NCBI GenBank assembly: GCA_030522415.1 | Contig: CM060112.1 | Location: forward strand, 270,001-334,000 | DNA from: Channallabes apus | Lineage: Eukaryota; Chordata; Actinopteri; Siluriformes; Clariidae | DNA length: 64,000 nucleotides | Direction: 5' to 3' | In this document: positions 38,549-50,560 of the stretch, piece by piece | Numbering within the stretch: the stretch's first letter is position 1 | Layout: every line of letters starts with the position of its first letter | Translations under genes and position numbers: made by a program | The notes under the pieces: generated by a model | Told to the model about the DNA's origin: nothing | Seen by the model: the letters and a program-made list of their open reading frames with translations, nothing else | Databases searched by the model: none

Positions 38549-41500
38549 ATGGTGAGAGCTCGTGTTTAACACCGATAATCCCGCAAAATAGTCTCATTAT
38601 GACTTTTATTTTATATTGTGTATGTGTGTATTATATAATGTTTGTGTTTAACGGCGCGCGCTGTGGAGGCCTTGAATCCTGAGGTAAATCTGTTAGCTCC
38701 CCATGCTAACGTTACCTCAGGAGCTGCAGCGCGCGGCTGTTTGATCTGATTTATATATTAGCTTCAGGTCTCTAATGAGGTTTTTGTGGTTTTTTTTGTC
38801 ATGTCCACATTTCCAGTCTGACTTCTCAGAGGATCAGATTCTTGGTAAGTTAATATTTAACATTGTTCGATCTGTATGGAAATATAATCAGTGTTTAATT
38901 CTCAATTGTGTGTATTTCTGTTTTCCACACTGTCTCTTCCAGGCTGTGTGTTCATGTCTGACAGAGTTGTGTGTGTGTGTGTTTAGGGAACCAGCCGGTG
39001 AGTGGAGTGAGAGAATTAGTGATTTCATGGTTTTAATAGTTTTATTAACTATTGAAAGTGTTTGGCATGGTGAGAGGAAATATCACTAATCCTGGTTTTC
39101 TGATTTTAAATCCTAAAATCTTATTAACTTTAATAAAATACATTAAGTAAATTGCAGTGCGGTGATGTCTGAGAGAAGGTGCTGTTTTTGCGGTGCTTTT
39201 CAATTATTGAGATGTTGAGGAACAAAACTGTACCTGTGTACTGTAATGGGAATGTACCTGAGGGTTAGGGTTAACCAGGGTACAGTAAGCATCAGTGCAT
39301 GCAGTTTTGAGTTATTGAGAAATAACGCATGACTGGAATGACTGACAGGATGTACAGGATTGAAACTGGTGATCCTATAGGAAGAAGGAGACGTCACATC
39401 ACAGCACACTGAAATTTTATTTCACAGATCCCAGCTTGTTAAGAAGGGGTCAGAGGTCATGGTCATCCATGATACAGTGCCCCCTGGAGAGAGTTAAGGG
39501 TCTCACTCAGGGACCCAACAGTGGCATCTTGGGATTATTGGGGTTTAAACCCTTGACCTTTTGATGATCAGTGCCTGTACCTTTAGATCATTACCCACTT
39601 TACCCCATCTAATATTAGCAGTGTTTCTCTCCTCTTGATTTTCCTGGTTGAAAGTTACACTAATGCTGCATTCTTACTTTGTCACGGCGTCATGGAGAAG
39701 GTTTTGGATAATTAATGGGAAATAAAATTTCACTGTGTTTAATTGGCTAATATCATGCACCTGTGTATAGTCAACTGTACACTTGTTTCTAGCTAATATC
39801 AGTTATGTAGATGTGTTAAGGATGCAATGAAAATGTTAATCTTCAAACTGTGCGTTTTAATGATTTTTGTTTTTAATTTTTTTTATTAATTTATTTTTGT
39901 TAAAAGAGCGTTTGTATGCTGTGCAGAGGCGCCCCTCTCCCGGTGTGTATCTGAAGGCACCCAGGCTTTATTTTCTCCTTCTTCTGCTGTTGTGCAGTTT
40001 GTTTAGGTTATGTCTCTGTAATCAGTTTAACAGTAATGATGCCGAGCCCTTTTTAGGCTGCGTTCCTGTCTGTTCCTCACCCCCATGTCATTTCCTTTCC
40101 TACTGAGGTTTGCGTCTTGTTTTTCTCCTGCACTCCCCCTTTACCATATAAGGTCAGGAGTGTAAAGGCATGTGCACTCCCCCTTTACCAAATAAGGGCA
40201 GGAGTGTAGAGCTCTGCATTCCTCACAGCTAAATAGCAACACCATCCCCAGTCACACAGAGTTCTACCCTTATTCAGCGTTTAATACTCTGTGTGCTGAT
40301 AACACTCTCAAAAAATTGCAATGCAGATCTCAGCACCATAACCATGAAAAGGATTTTGTCTACAATGTGTAGAAATGCTGTGATTCTGTCGTTACCGGTG
40401 CATGGATCTTCTCCGCTGCCTTTTCAAACTTGGGTGGCATTCTGTTAGGGAAAAATCAGCACCACAGTGCTGTAACACAGCCTGATGGAAAGCAGATTAT
40501 TTTTCTCTAACAGCATGTCCCCACTTGTCTTGCTTATCTCACACCGCAGCAGTGTCCTAACAGATTTTTTAAAAATTATTCATTAAATCTTATCTCAGCA
40601 TACTTTGACCTTTTTTATTATTTTTTTTTATTTGTGAAATTATCACTTAGAAAATTAGCCATTCTTTTTCTGTTGAAGAAAATTAGGTACAAACAAACTT
40701 TAATGTATCGGTCATGGAAACGTCAGAATATATAATGTAATGTAGTTAGTTTCACCTCTGCTATAAAGTGCTGATACTTGAGACGTTTTACATAAATAAA
40801 TGTCCTGTTACAGTAAACCTCATCGCATCAACAATCTGTTGTGTGGGGTCTTCACTGTACACATCGCTGTTGCTTTAGAAACGATATTGTATCAAAGGTA
40901 GTGTATTAATAAGAACCTGTTATTTGTAACTGCGTTGCATTTAAACTATTAAATTATGTATTATATCGGTCTTATAACGTTTCACACAATCCCTGGTGTA
41001 GATGTTTATTCTTAAATTAGATAACTGGTTCTGGTCATATGACTGCCTCAGGTGTGTTTGTTATTTGGAGAAGTGAGACTCAAATAGATCTTAAGCTTGT
41101 TCCTTTTTACTGCTGCTTTAACACCAGCATACACACACGGGAGACAGGATGTGTGTTCATTGTGTGTTTCTCATGCAGAGTTTAAGGAGGCATTCCTGCT
41201 GTTTGACCGGACAGGAGATGGGAAGATCAGCTACAGTCAGTGTGGAGACGTGATGCGAGCTCTGGGTCAGAACCCCGTCAATGCTGAAGTGCTCAAGGTG
41301 CTCGGAAACCCAAAAGCTGAAGGTCAGAACCCGAGGAATGGGCTGGTATCACATAGCACATAGACGGTTCTCAATTGTTCTTTACGCTCACCATCATTAC
41401 AAAATCATATAATTATATGCTAAGTGGACACGCCCCCTCCCTTTCTGACAGTCGCATGCTTTTAATAAACGTGTTTGGACAGTGCTGGAGCTTAACTGTC

Positions 41501-42628
41501 ATTACTCGTGGTTGATCCCAGGCTGTAATATGATGGGGGGTGCGCGCATGTGTTGGGCTGGGTGTGAATGAGGATTACCCCTGTGTTTGATCAGTTATTG
41601 TTGTCTTTATCAGAGATGAACATGAAGATGCTGGACTTTGAGCAGTTCCTGCCCATGCTTCAGGCCATCGCCAAGAACAAGGACCAGGGCTCGTTTGAGG
41701 ACTTTGTGGAGGGTCTGAGGGTATTTGATAAAGAGGGAAATGGGACGGTGATGGGTGCAGAGCTACGCCATGTTCTCACCACGCTGGGTAACGCACACAT
41801 GCACTCGCTCTCCCCTTTGTCTGCTTAGACAAGTCACACAACAGACCATGGAGATGATTTTTCATATATTGTGACCTCACATACTAGGCTCTTGTGTAGC
41901 TCCGCCCCATAACTGTTCTATAAAGTACTGGGCGGTGTTCTTCGTACGTCGCTTGAAACATCCGGGATGAATTGACACATCTAAGATGAGATCATCATGC
42001 TAATTACGCTCCGGCTAAGTTGGTTCTTCGAGCACATGTGTTGTTGATGATTAGTTTGGCCGGATTGAGTTGTCTAGGATTATTGCGCGTTGGTTTAAAA
42101 GGCGATATGCATCGACAGTAGAAACACTGATCACAAGCCCTTTGATTGGTTGACGATATGACAAAAGAACAAGCTCAATTTTTTTTGTAACACCTGTTAT
42201 GCGCTGAAATGCTTCCCTGCCATGGATCCCCCACCACACACACACACACACACACATAATCGCTATCAAACATTATATTAGAACATAATATGCACATATG
42301 TTTTACAAATTACATGAGAAAATAAAATAAGAAATATGAAAATAAATGTTTTATATGGAAAATAGAAATATGATTTTTTTTTCAAAAACATGTATACTTT
42401 TATATTGTTTACTTTATAATATTAGTTTTGTCCAATTTTTCATTATAAAATATTTTTATTATATATATTTGCATATTCATAACGAACCCCTGAAAAATAA
42501 ATGTTACAAAATAAACATTTATACAAGAATTTGAATTAATGGTCTTGAGGGCTGTCTCGTGCCTAGAGTTTATTATAATAATAATAATAACCTATGAATT
42601 TATGTTCTAATATAATATTTGATATCAA

Positions 42629-42692
<64 letters not shown>

Positions 42693-43376
42693 GAGAGATA
42701 CTTTTCTAAAAAAATATATAGATATAAAAATATATCTATCTATATACTTTTCTATATATATATATATATATATGCAAGATACTTTTCTTTCCCCACGTGA
42801 GTCAGTCCACGTCAGCGCTCTTTAACCAATCAGATGTGACCTCACCATTTCAACCAATCATAACCCGGCAGGAGCGCAGCCTTAATCCTGTTTACATGAA
42901 ATAAAGCTGCTACCGAGCAGGTTCAAGCTTACGGACATGTTGCTATGACAACAAGTGCGAGATGAGCATCGAAGAACGAAACAATCCAAGATCAGGACAA
43001 ATCCACAACAATCAAATCCAGCTAACTGAGTTAGCGACGTACGAAGAACGGACCCCTGGATAGAACACTATTTACATGTGTTTGAGTCGAAAGTACACTT
43101 CTCTGTTTTAAAGATTGGTAAAGGGATCTGCATATTCAGATATTTTGTGTGTGTGGTCTTTGTGCTCATGTAGGTGAGAAGATGACTGAAGAGGAAGTTG
43201 AGACTTTGTTGGCAGGACATGAGGATGCAAACGGCTGTATTAATTATGAAGGTAAAGTGAAACCATGTTCGTGTGTGTTGTCTGTGTGTGTATGTAAAGT
43301 ACATAAATGTTAATGTGTGTTTTTGTCCCCTCCCCCCACCTCAACAGCCTTTGTGCGCCACATCATGGCCGGCTGA
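38549..43376 (+). CDS. myl6: Myosin essential light chain 6, six coding exons (3' isoform a)
   Basis: This EF-hand protein binds the lever arm of smooth-muscle and non-muscle myosin II. Coding exons: 38549-38551 (ATG only), 38817-38844, 41179-41322, 41614-41787, 43174-43251, 43348-43376. A first coding exon holding only the initiator codon is the known structure of this gene. The product is 151 aa, the same as in mammals, and colinear with them: [82 protein letters not shown] and the terminal AFVRHIMAG. The degenerate EF-hand loops are as expected for an essential light chain. Intron 2 (2.3 kb) holds two CArG boxes; intron 4 holds a transposon-like element. A donor after 43383 allows the last exon to act as a cassette. 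Confidence 0.96.
40125..40205 (+). promoter_or_regulatory. Duplicated unit with two perfect CArG boxes in myl6 intron 2
   Basis: Two tandem copies of a unit of about 44 bases (GCACTCCCCCTTTACCA then AGGAGTGTA) carry CCATATAAGG (40144-40153) and CCAAATAAGG (40188-40197). Both fit the SRF consensus CC(A/T)6GG exactly. An MCAT-like CATTCCTC follows at about 40218. Confidence 0.6.
41930..43056. mobile_element. Inverted-repeat element in myl6 intron 4
   Basis: A perfect 17 bp inverted repeat, GTTCTTCGTACGTCGCT at 41937-41953 and its complement at 43033-43049, bounds about 1.1 kb. Further matches are G-rich just outside. The inside is AT-rich with an (AT)n run (42639-42688) and no transposase. This looks like a non-autonomous DNA transposon; class and target-site duplication were not determined. 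Confidence 0.6.
42639..42772. repeat. (AT)n microsatellite cluster
   Basis: A pure AT run (42639-42688) is followed by imperfect ATAGATATA repeats and a second AT run (42755-42772), inside the inverted-repeat element. Confidence 0.9.
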
Positions 43377-44446
43377 GTGTTGGGTACGGACAGTTACCTT
43401 GTGTCTCTCTGTCTCTGGGTTCTTAAGCTCTCTTTGTTCTGTCTTACTCTATAGCATGCAGCATATCTGCTTGTGACTAGCACAGTGCTAACTGGCTCAC
43501 TAGCAGTGCTGGCTGATGCCCCGCCCCTTTTCCTTCTTCCTGGTTAGAGTGGTGTCTTTTGGGCCAGAGTCAGGCCTTGTGTGTGTAGTGTTAGCCTGGT
43601 GTGTGAGGAATCAATTACAACTGTAGGGTTAGGATAAACTAAGTTTATTCTGGGTCAGTGACTGAGGACTATATTCTGGTATTCCTTGACTGTGTTGTAG
43701 AGTACTGGAAGTATAATATGGTCCTGCATTCCTTGCCGTAACCCAGGACTATTCTGGAATTCTTATAGTAAATTCTGGTCCTGAATTCCCAGTGTTCTAG
43801 AGTGCTGGTAGCGTGTTCCAGGGCTGTACTGTATTTGATTTCATCATGCTGCTTGATTGAAGTAGCACCAGCTGCTGAGTGAGTGTATTAGTAGCTAACC
43901 TGGTCGTAGTGTTGTGATGTTTCACAGAGGGGTACAGGAGGCCAAGCTTTGTGGGTAGAATTCTCTGTCCACCTGGGAGTGGTGAATTGAGCTGTTGGTT
44001 CCCCCCCTTCTCTTCCAATATTCTGCTATACACTCCATTCCAATAGGTGGTGGTAATACATCAACTGCCTGTAAACTCGTAGACGCTTTATTCTCCCAAC
44101 ACGAGAAATTTGCGAATACTTTATAGCAGCTTGAATCGGTTTCTATTTTCTGTGAATGCTGTGTTTCAAGGAATTTTAGATTTGTTTAATGCAAGTTTAC
44201 ATACAATGGATCTTAAACCAATCTCAATTCAAGTAAGTGACATATTGAAGCTTTAATAAACTGCATAATTGATATAATCGCACAGTCGTAATTCTAAAGA
44301 TGGTTTTGGCCTAAATGGGTCAGATATTAAACTACAGTATAGGAAGGCGAGTGTTTTTCCTTCAGTAGATGTATGCTGTGTGTGGCAACGCAGTGAAGAT
44401 CTGCAGATTCCTCCTCTGTTGCTCACTGTTCATCTTCACAAACTCC

Positions 44447-44450
<4 letters not shown>

Positions 44451-44525
<75 letters not shown>
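44451..44525. repeat. (TG)n microsatellite in the last myl6 intron
   Basis: About 75 bases of pure TG, located between the two alternative last coding exons. Confidence 0.95.
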
Positions 44526-44527
<2 letters not shown>

Positions 44528-44762
44528 TTCTATGGACTTGTTCTAACCCCAGCACGTTCCAGCTTCCAGTAGTCCTGGACAGTTTCTCCTCCTGCGTTTA
44601 GTTTCTCTTAGCATCCTGCTACTGCTGCCTCTGATTGGGTGTTTCCATGGAAACAGTTTTTGACTTGCAGCCAGAGCAATGTGTTCATACTGTATTAAGA
44701 GTACATTACCTGTATTAGATTTGGGATTTGTCTGACTCTCTCTCTCTCCCTTTCCCCTACAG

Positions 44763-44791
44763 AACTCGTCAGGATGGTGATGAGCGGTTGA
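44763..44791 (+). CDS. myl6: Alternative last coding exon of myl6 (isoform b)
   Basis: After a CT-rich tract and an AG at 44761-44762, the phase-matched frame reads E-LVRMVMSG and stops at 44789-44791. This is the counterpart of the mammalian non-muscle ending (ELVRMVLNG), while 43348-43376 is the counterpart of the smooth-muscle ending. Joining 43251 directly to 44763 keeps phase 1 and again gives 151 aa. Confidence 0.9.
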
Positions 44792-45442
44792 ATATTTCAC
44801 ACCCAGTTTTTTATTTCCTGTGTTATAATTTTTTCTGTTCTGCACATACACCCCCCCCCCCCGTCTTTGTCTGTCCATAGCTGTAATTTTATTTTTATTA
44901 AGTGCCTTCAATCTGTTTTTTTTTTTTTTTTTTCCCCCCCACTGTTCCTGGTTCAGATGTAGTGAGGAACTGTCGAGTTAAAGTTCTCCTCCAGTGTTTT
45001 TTCCACTCTGTTCATGTTCTGTCACTGTAAAGCAGAATTGTTGATCTGCAGTCATTCCACAGGAGCAGTGTCTGTATTCAGGTGACACAGAAGTGAGGGA
45101 GACAATCTCACACACTGCAGCAATACAGTAAAAAAAAAAAAAAAACAGTTGGGGTTACTTTACACTTCCCTGGAGAGTTTATGGCGTCCCTGCACCGTCA
45201 GAAACGGCTGGAAAAAGCAGCTGTGTTTCTGATGCGTTGCTTCATTTATTCTGAAAAGTCTGAAATGCTGCAGTGGACCTTTAACACCCCTGAGTTTAAC
45301 GAGTCCGGCGTGTGTAAATGTGCACGTGTTAGTTCCCTGTACCGGACAGGGGAACGTGTTTATACCGGTATTTATATTCACACTTCCAACAGTATTTGCT
45401 TTATTATCCTCACCACTGTGTGTCAATGTTAAACTGTAAATG

Positions 45443-45448
45443 AATAAA
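45443..45448 (+). terminator. Poly(A) signal of myl6
   Basis: AATAAA about 650 bases after the isoform b stop codon. The 3' UTR also holds poly-T, poly-C and poly-A runs (44866-44940, 45130-45145). Confidence 0.5.
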
Positions 45449-45867
45449 TACTGAGGTTTCAGAATACTTCTGGCTTTTCATTTATTTTTACAGTATCCTA
45501 ATAACAGCTGTGACCCGGAGTAGAGCATGAACTCTCGTTACAGTACTTTACTGCATGCTTCACTGTAATGGTACCTTTTGAAGTGTTCGACTTCACTACA
45601 ATTAAAAAACTGTTTGAACTAGACTAGTGCTAGTCGGATGAGAATGTACGCTGTTCAACCACAAAATGAACCACAAGCAGGATTGTTTCTCACCTGGCAC
45701 AATCGGTGGCAAGTCAACAGTCAGTTCTTGAAATTGAAGTGTGGAAGAAGGAAAAAGTGATGGATGTGAGCAAGTCTGATAGGAGCCGAATTCTGATGTC
45801 TAGACATCCGAGTCTCCAAACAGCATTTACATTATAGGAGAGCTCCTGCAACAGGCCGTGAGCATCA

Positions 45868-46400
45868 GGGCCCGTATTCACAAAGCTTCTTAGAATTCTC
45901 CCAGAGAGCTCCTTTCTTTGCTTCAAAAGGCCTAGCTAGGAGTCCTAGACTAAGAGTGATTTCGGAAACTTCTCAGAGAAACTCTGAGTAAGGAAAGTTT
46001 ATCTTAGTGAGCAGTAGATATTTAAGTTCTTACATTTATTGACCATACTGATTTTATTACTTGTAACCCATTTCAGACTGATGGTAGCAAAATGGCTCAG
46101 CTTTTACCGATTTAATGATTGCAGGACAGTCTGTTTAGGTTGCACTTTTACATGGTATGGAAGGAAGTAAAAGGAAAAAAAATCTAATTGGATAGAAGAG
46201 CAGTGTTTACTTTTCCGTTCAGCGTTTGGAGAATATTTCTTCTTTTCGCCATTTCGTCCTCTGCTATAGAAACTCCTAAGCCTCTTAAAAGTCCTCCTCT
46301 CTACTCTTAACAATTTTTACCTAACGAGCAGTATTTAGGGCGAAGATGTTTTGTTAGATTTAGTCCTAAATTGAAGAGAAAATTCTAAGAAAATGCCATA
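45868..46400. mobile_element. Possible non-autonomous DNA transposon
   Basis: Starts with GGGCCCGTATTCACAAAGC and has related inverted sequence at the far end (TTCTTAGAATT at both, about 45890 and 46382). No coding capacity was seen. Ends are uncertain. Confidence 0.35.
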
Positions 46401-46534
46401 ATTACAGTGGAACCTTGGATTACGAGCATGTATTCCAATACACTCGTAAATCAAATAGAATTTACCCTTAAGAAATAATGGAAACTCAAATTATTTGTTC
46501 CACAGCCCAAATATATATATATATATATATATAT

Positions 46535-47530
46535 ATGTGGCAATCGTAATATCCCAAAAGACGGGACTTTGCTAAATTAACTAAATCCGACTACGCCACC
46601 CTGGTGGGGCGCCAGGGGAATACTCCCAATAAAGACACACAGGTAAGTTCCAACTATCAAAGGCAAGACTAAAAATCACCCGAGATGTGGGTATCAACAC
46701 AAAAAGGATGTTTTTATTTATTAAAAACAGACAACACTATTTGCTCCCAAAAAGACAAAGAAGCAATACACACTACTTTGCCATTACATCATAAAAACAC
46801 TTCTCAAAAAGGGAGGGAAAGGGAAAAAGGGAACAGAGACTGACAGGACACAGCAGGCCGGCTGCAGCTCAGAAAATCATCCAAAACCCACCCAAATTCA
46901 CATCAAATTAGATGCCATGCACTCACTACAAGAAAGGATTGTGTTGGTACACTTGCAATTGGTGAAGCACACACCCCAAACTCATGCAGCCAGCTTCCCC
47001 TGTCCTGCACCGTGCCTGGCTTCTGATCAATAAGGAAAGAAACAGAACACAACACCAACATGCACACACAAAACTAACACAAAGTCTACACAATCCACAC
47101 TGAACAATAACCACATCAAACAAAAGAAAGGATATAAACAATTTCACAGACTCAGTAGTATATAGACAAAGGCACCAAGTCGTCTCCCAGTCCTATATAT
47201 ACGACCGAGACCGGTGCCTAAACGCACCAAATTAACATAACAAAAAGACACAACAGCAACACAAACAGTCGCACCATCACAACATAATACACAAAGCAGA
47301 CATGCAACACAACTCCATCACACAAAACAAGAATAAAAGCCAATCAAAAATAAAAATAGAAAAACAAAAGAAACTTAACAAGCATGCACACCGTAGCTAC
47401 CAGCCCAACGGCCTACAAAGCAGCCAAGTCGCAAGCAAGCAGTCTTCTTACTCATAAGCAAAACAGCAATGGCGTCGCCGATAGCATTTCAACTAGAAAT
47501 AAGGCGAATTATAATGTTCCACTTCACTCT
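46535..47530. other. Strongly A/C-rich, T-poor unclassified block
   Basis: No gene was found. From about 46,650 to 47,400 the plus strand is very poor in T and rich in A and C. Frames are broken. It may be the remains of an unrecognised retroelement, but no LTR, primer site or domain could be supported. Confidence 0.4.
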
Positions 47531-47890
47531 TGGGTTAGACCAGTGGTTCTCAAACATTTTCTGTCATTCCCCACTTAAGGGGGTGAGCGAATTTTCAAGC
47601 CCCACTTGTCAACAAAATAATAATGAAATCGGCCAAGTTTACTGTTTATTGAAATATCAATTTCTAAACCAATAAGATCAAACAACACCAAGTTAAAAAC
47701 AGATAAAATACACGTGCAATTGTTATACAAGGCTTACGTTGTCACTTATCTTTGCATAATTGACCCCATGTTTATTAGTTGCTCAGCAATCGTTTGTAGT
47801 TTTTTTTGCACTGGCCAATTCTGTATGTAACTTTGAATGAAGCCATTTGTGTTTTGCTGTCCACTGATTCAGATGTTACCATGTGATTCT

Positions 47891-48588
47891 CAGAGGTGGA
47901 AAGTAACGAATTACATTTACTCGCGTTACTGTAATTGAGTAGATTTTTTGTGTATTTCTACTTTTTTAAGTAGTTTTAAAAATCTGTAATTTTACTTTTA
48001 CTTAAGTACGTTTTGTTTGAAGTATTGTAATTCGCTACATTTTAAATCATATTCGCTACTGAGTAAAAAATAAATGAATGAAAATGATAAAATAATGAAA
48101 ATATTATGCTTTGTATAAATGCTCCGTTGCGCTCGCGTGTGTGTATCATGTCCTGGTCGCGCGCCGCTCCAGACTCCACTCCAGGTTTTCTGACATCGGC
48201 ATCTTCCTGACCTTCCACACGGTCGCTTCCGCCCTGAGTGACGTCATCGACTAGCACGACCATGTACAGTATAACCCGGAGAGAGGCGGGAAAGATGAAA
48301 GAGGTTGTGATTTTGGCGTTTTGATATTTGGTTGTGTATTCCGGTTTTGACTTTTTGCCTCCAATTGACTTTGATTATTGCTTTGTCCCTTTGGTTTGGT
48401 TGGTCTTTGTATATATTTGTAGATAATTTCACTGTTTTTGGTTTAGGGAGTCCGGGAAGGAACCTGTATTTTTGTTTCTGGGGTTTTTTGTTGTTGTTTC
48501 TTTTTGTAGGTAATCTACCTACTAAATATAAATACCATTTTGTTTGTTATTTTGGCCTGGGTCCAACCTGAATCTGATCCTCCTCCTG

Positions 48589-48631
<43 letters not shown>

Positions 48632-49245
48632 TATATACAAACCTCATTATTTCATCAGTTAATGATTGGATCTAGTTCTTTCTGCCATATACCACCATTT
48701 CCATACAGTTTAAAATAGAACCCTGAACCAGTCTTTTGCTGTATGACCCTAGACTGGGACGTAACACCATATTTAAGTGACCACTTTGATTTTCGAGCAC
48801 AAGAAAGACAACAGCTTTATTATGCAAAAGTGTTCCTTCAGTTAAAAACAACTAGTTTGAGATTTATATCTGCTCATCTTTTTTGAACTACGCTAGAATG
48901 CCTCATCCCCCCCACCTGTTTTTTTTTTTTTTTGATATTTAACAAAAAAAAAAAAAAAAAAAGCAGAGCCAGATCAATATACAATAATCTGTTAATATAA
49001 GAGTGAACATGGAAACACCCAAGGGCAAAACAATTCAGCAAAAGAATCACCCACGCTGTTAAAAAAATTAAAATAAAAAAGTAACTCGGTAACTTTTACT
49101 CTGAGTAAATTTTTTAATGAGCTACTTTTTACTTTTATTTGAGTAGATTTTTATAAGGGTAACTTTACTTGTACTTAAGTAAAATTTCACTGAAGTAACA
49201 GTACTTGTACTTGAGTACAACATTTTATTACTCTTTCCACCTCTG
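47891..49245. mobile_element. hAT-like non-autonomous transposon with 8 bp target-site duplications
   Basis: The two ends are inverted: CAGAGGTGGAAAG at 47891-47903 and CTTTCCACCTCTG ending at 49245. The flanks are a perfect 8 bp direct repeat, GTGATTCT, at 47883-47890 and 49246-49253. Eight-base duplications with CAGAGG-type ends fit the hAT superfamily. Inside are subterminal TACTTTTACTT-type repeats on both sides and a (TG)n run (48591-48627). No transposase is encoded. Confidence 0.88.
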
Positions 49246-49253
49246 GTGATTCT

Positions 49254-50376
49254 CCTGCTGTCTGTATTCTGCCAGCTTTCTTTGAAAGAAGTCGAGTGGC
49301 TTATTAACGTGACTGGAGTGTGTTGTCTCTAAGTGTCTTCCTAATTTGTTGGGTCTCATGCGGTCTGCTGCCAGCGGTTTAAGACAGGGGTGGCTTCATT
49401 AGTGGTGGGCGATATAACCAAAATCTTCTACCTCGGTAACAATTTATATATATCACAATATAGCAATTTGTATCTGAAAATGCATAAATAAAAATTAAAC
49501 ACAAAGAAACTGTTTTACATAATGTAATTTTATATAAACTGTGAATTGCTGAGGTTTGCCGCATTATTTTTACTTTGGCCATATTCGTTTGGATGTTTGG
49601 ATTTCAGATGATAGAAAAGGTTTGACGTGTTTCCACCACTTGTTAAAACAGTGCACTTGTGTACCTTCCAAATCAAATTCAAAAATTCTAATTCAAATTT
49701 TATTTGTCACATACACAGTCATAGTAAATTTAACTAGGAAAGAATAAAATAAAATATAAAAATTAAAGTTAAAATAAAATAACTTTACAACAATACACAA
49801 TATAGAAAATATATGAAGAATATGTGAACAATAAGAGCAGCTGTACGAGTAGGAAAAGAATGGTAATGTCCAGGGTTGTGCCATCCACATGTTTAAAGTG
49901 GATCACGTTCATCTCATTCGTATCACTTTTCTTATACCCAAACTAATTCCACACCACAGACGAGGCACTTTTTTTTCTTTACAATCTCCTCGTTGTTGGT
50001 TTCGTCACATGTAAGCAAACTCACTGCTGCTGCAGCGTCTTCTTCCATTGTCGAAGTGTATGTGAAGCCAAACACATCAAAAGTGGGATGAAACCGCATT
50101 CTCATCCTGCTAGCGCCGCTGTCACTAAAAGCGCGCTGCGCCACGAATAATCCACACGCCCATGCCGCCAACTCCACTAGAATGAAACTTAACAACCAGG
50201 AACCAGGAACGAAAAGGGACACGCCCAGTTGAAGAGGACCCAGACACCACAAACATGTCACCACCAGTCAAAATAAGAGTCCTTAAATAGACTGTGTTCC
50301 CCTCATTAATCTAATAACCACACCCCCAGCTGAATCACAAATAAACAACCACTTACCCTGCTACATTCATATATAA
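49254..50376. other. Gap with low-complexity AT sequence, no gene supported
   Basis: A LINE-tail-like stretch (CAAATTCAAAAATTCTAATTC, about 49672) is followed by AAAATAAAAT sequence. At 49930-50360 an A/C-rich block carries a minus-strand frame with CLVCGVELVW, perhaps another transposase finger fragment, but too weak to call. Confidence 0.35.
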
Positions 50377-50560
50377 AAGTGGTAAAGTGCTTGCCATATC
50401 ATACGGAGATCGCTGGTTTGAACCCCGGGTGATGCTGTAACCCCTCACAGCCGGAGGTCTAGTGAGAGCTGATTGGTCGAGCTCTCTCAGAGGGGAGGGA
50501 TGAGAGGTACTTGTGCTCCCACATTAATACAGCTCTACAAACCATTCTGTGAGCTCACGT
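50377..50560 (+). mobile_element. tRNA-derived SINE, part 1 of 3
   Basis: A tRNA-like head (AAAGTGGTAAAGTGCTTGCC, B box GGTTTGAACCC at 50415-50425) and the start of the SINE body. It is cut at ACGT (50557-50560) by the LTR element and resumes at 54049. Confidence 0.75.

Noticed and set aside
41568..41828. Long open frames around myl6 exons 3 and 4 as separate small EF-hand genes.
   Set aside because: They are exons read into their introns; splice sites and phases place them in myl6.
46405..46500. A third full copy of repeat R1.
   Set aside because: Only the first 20 or so bases are clearly similar to the R1 end; the rest does not follow.
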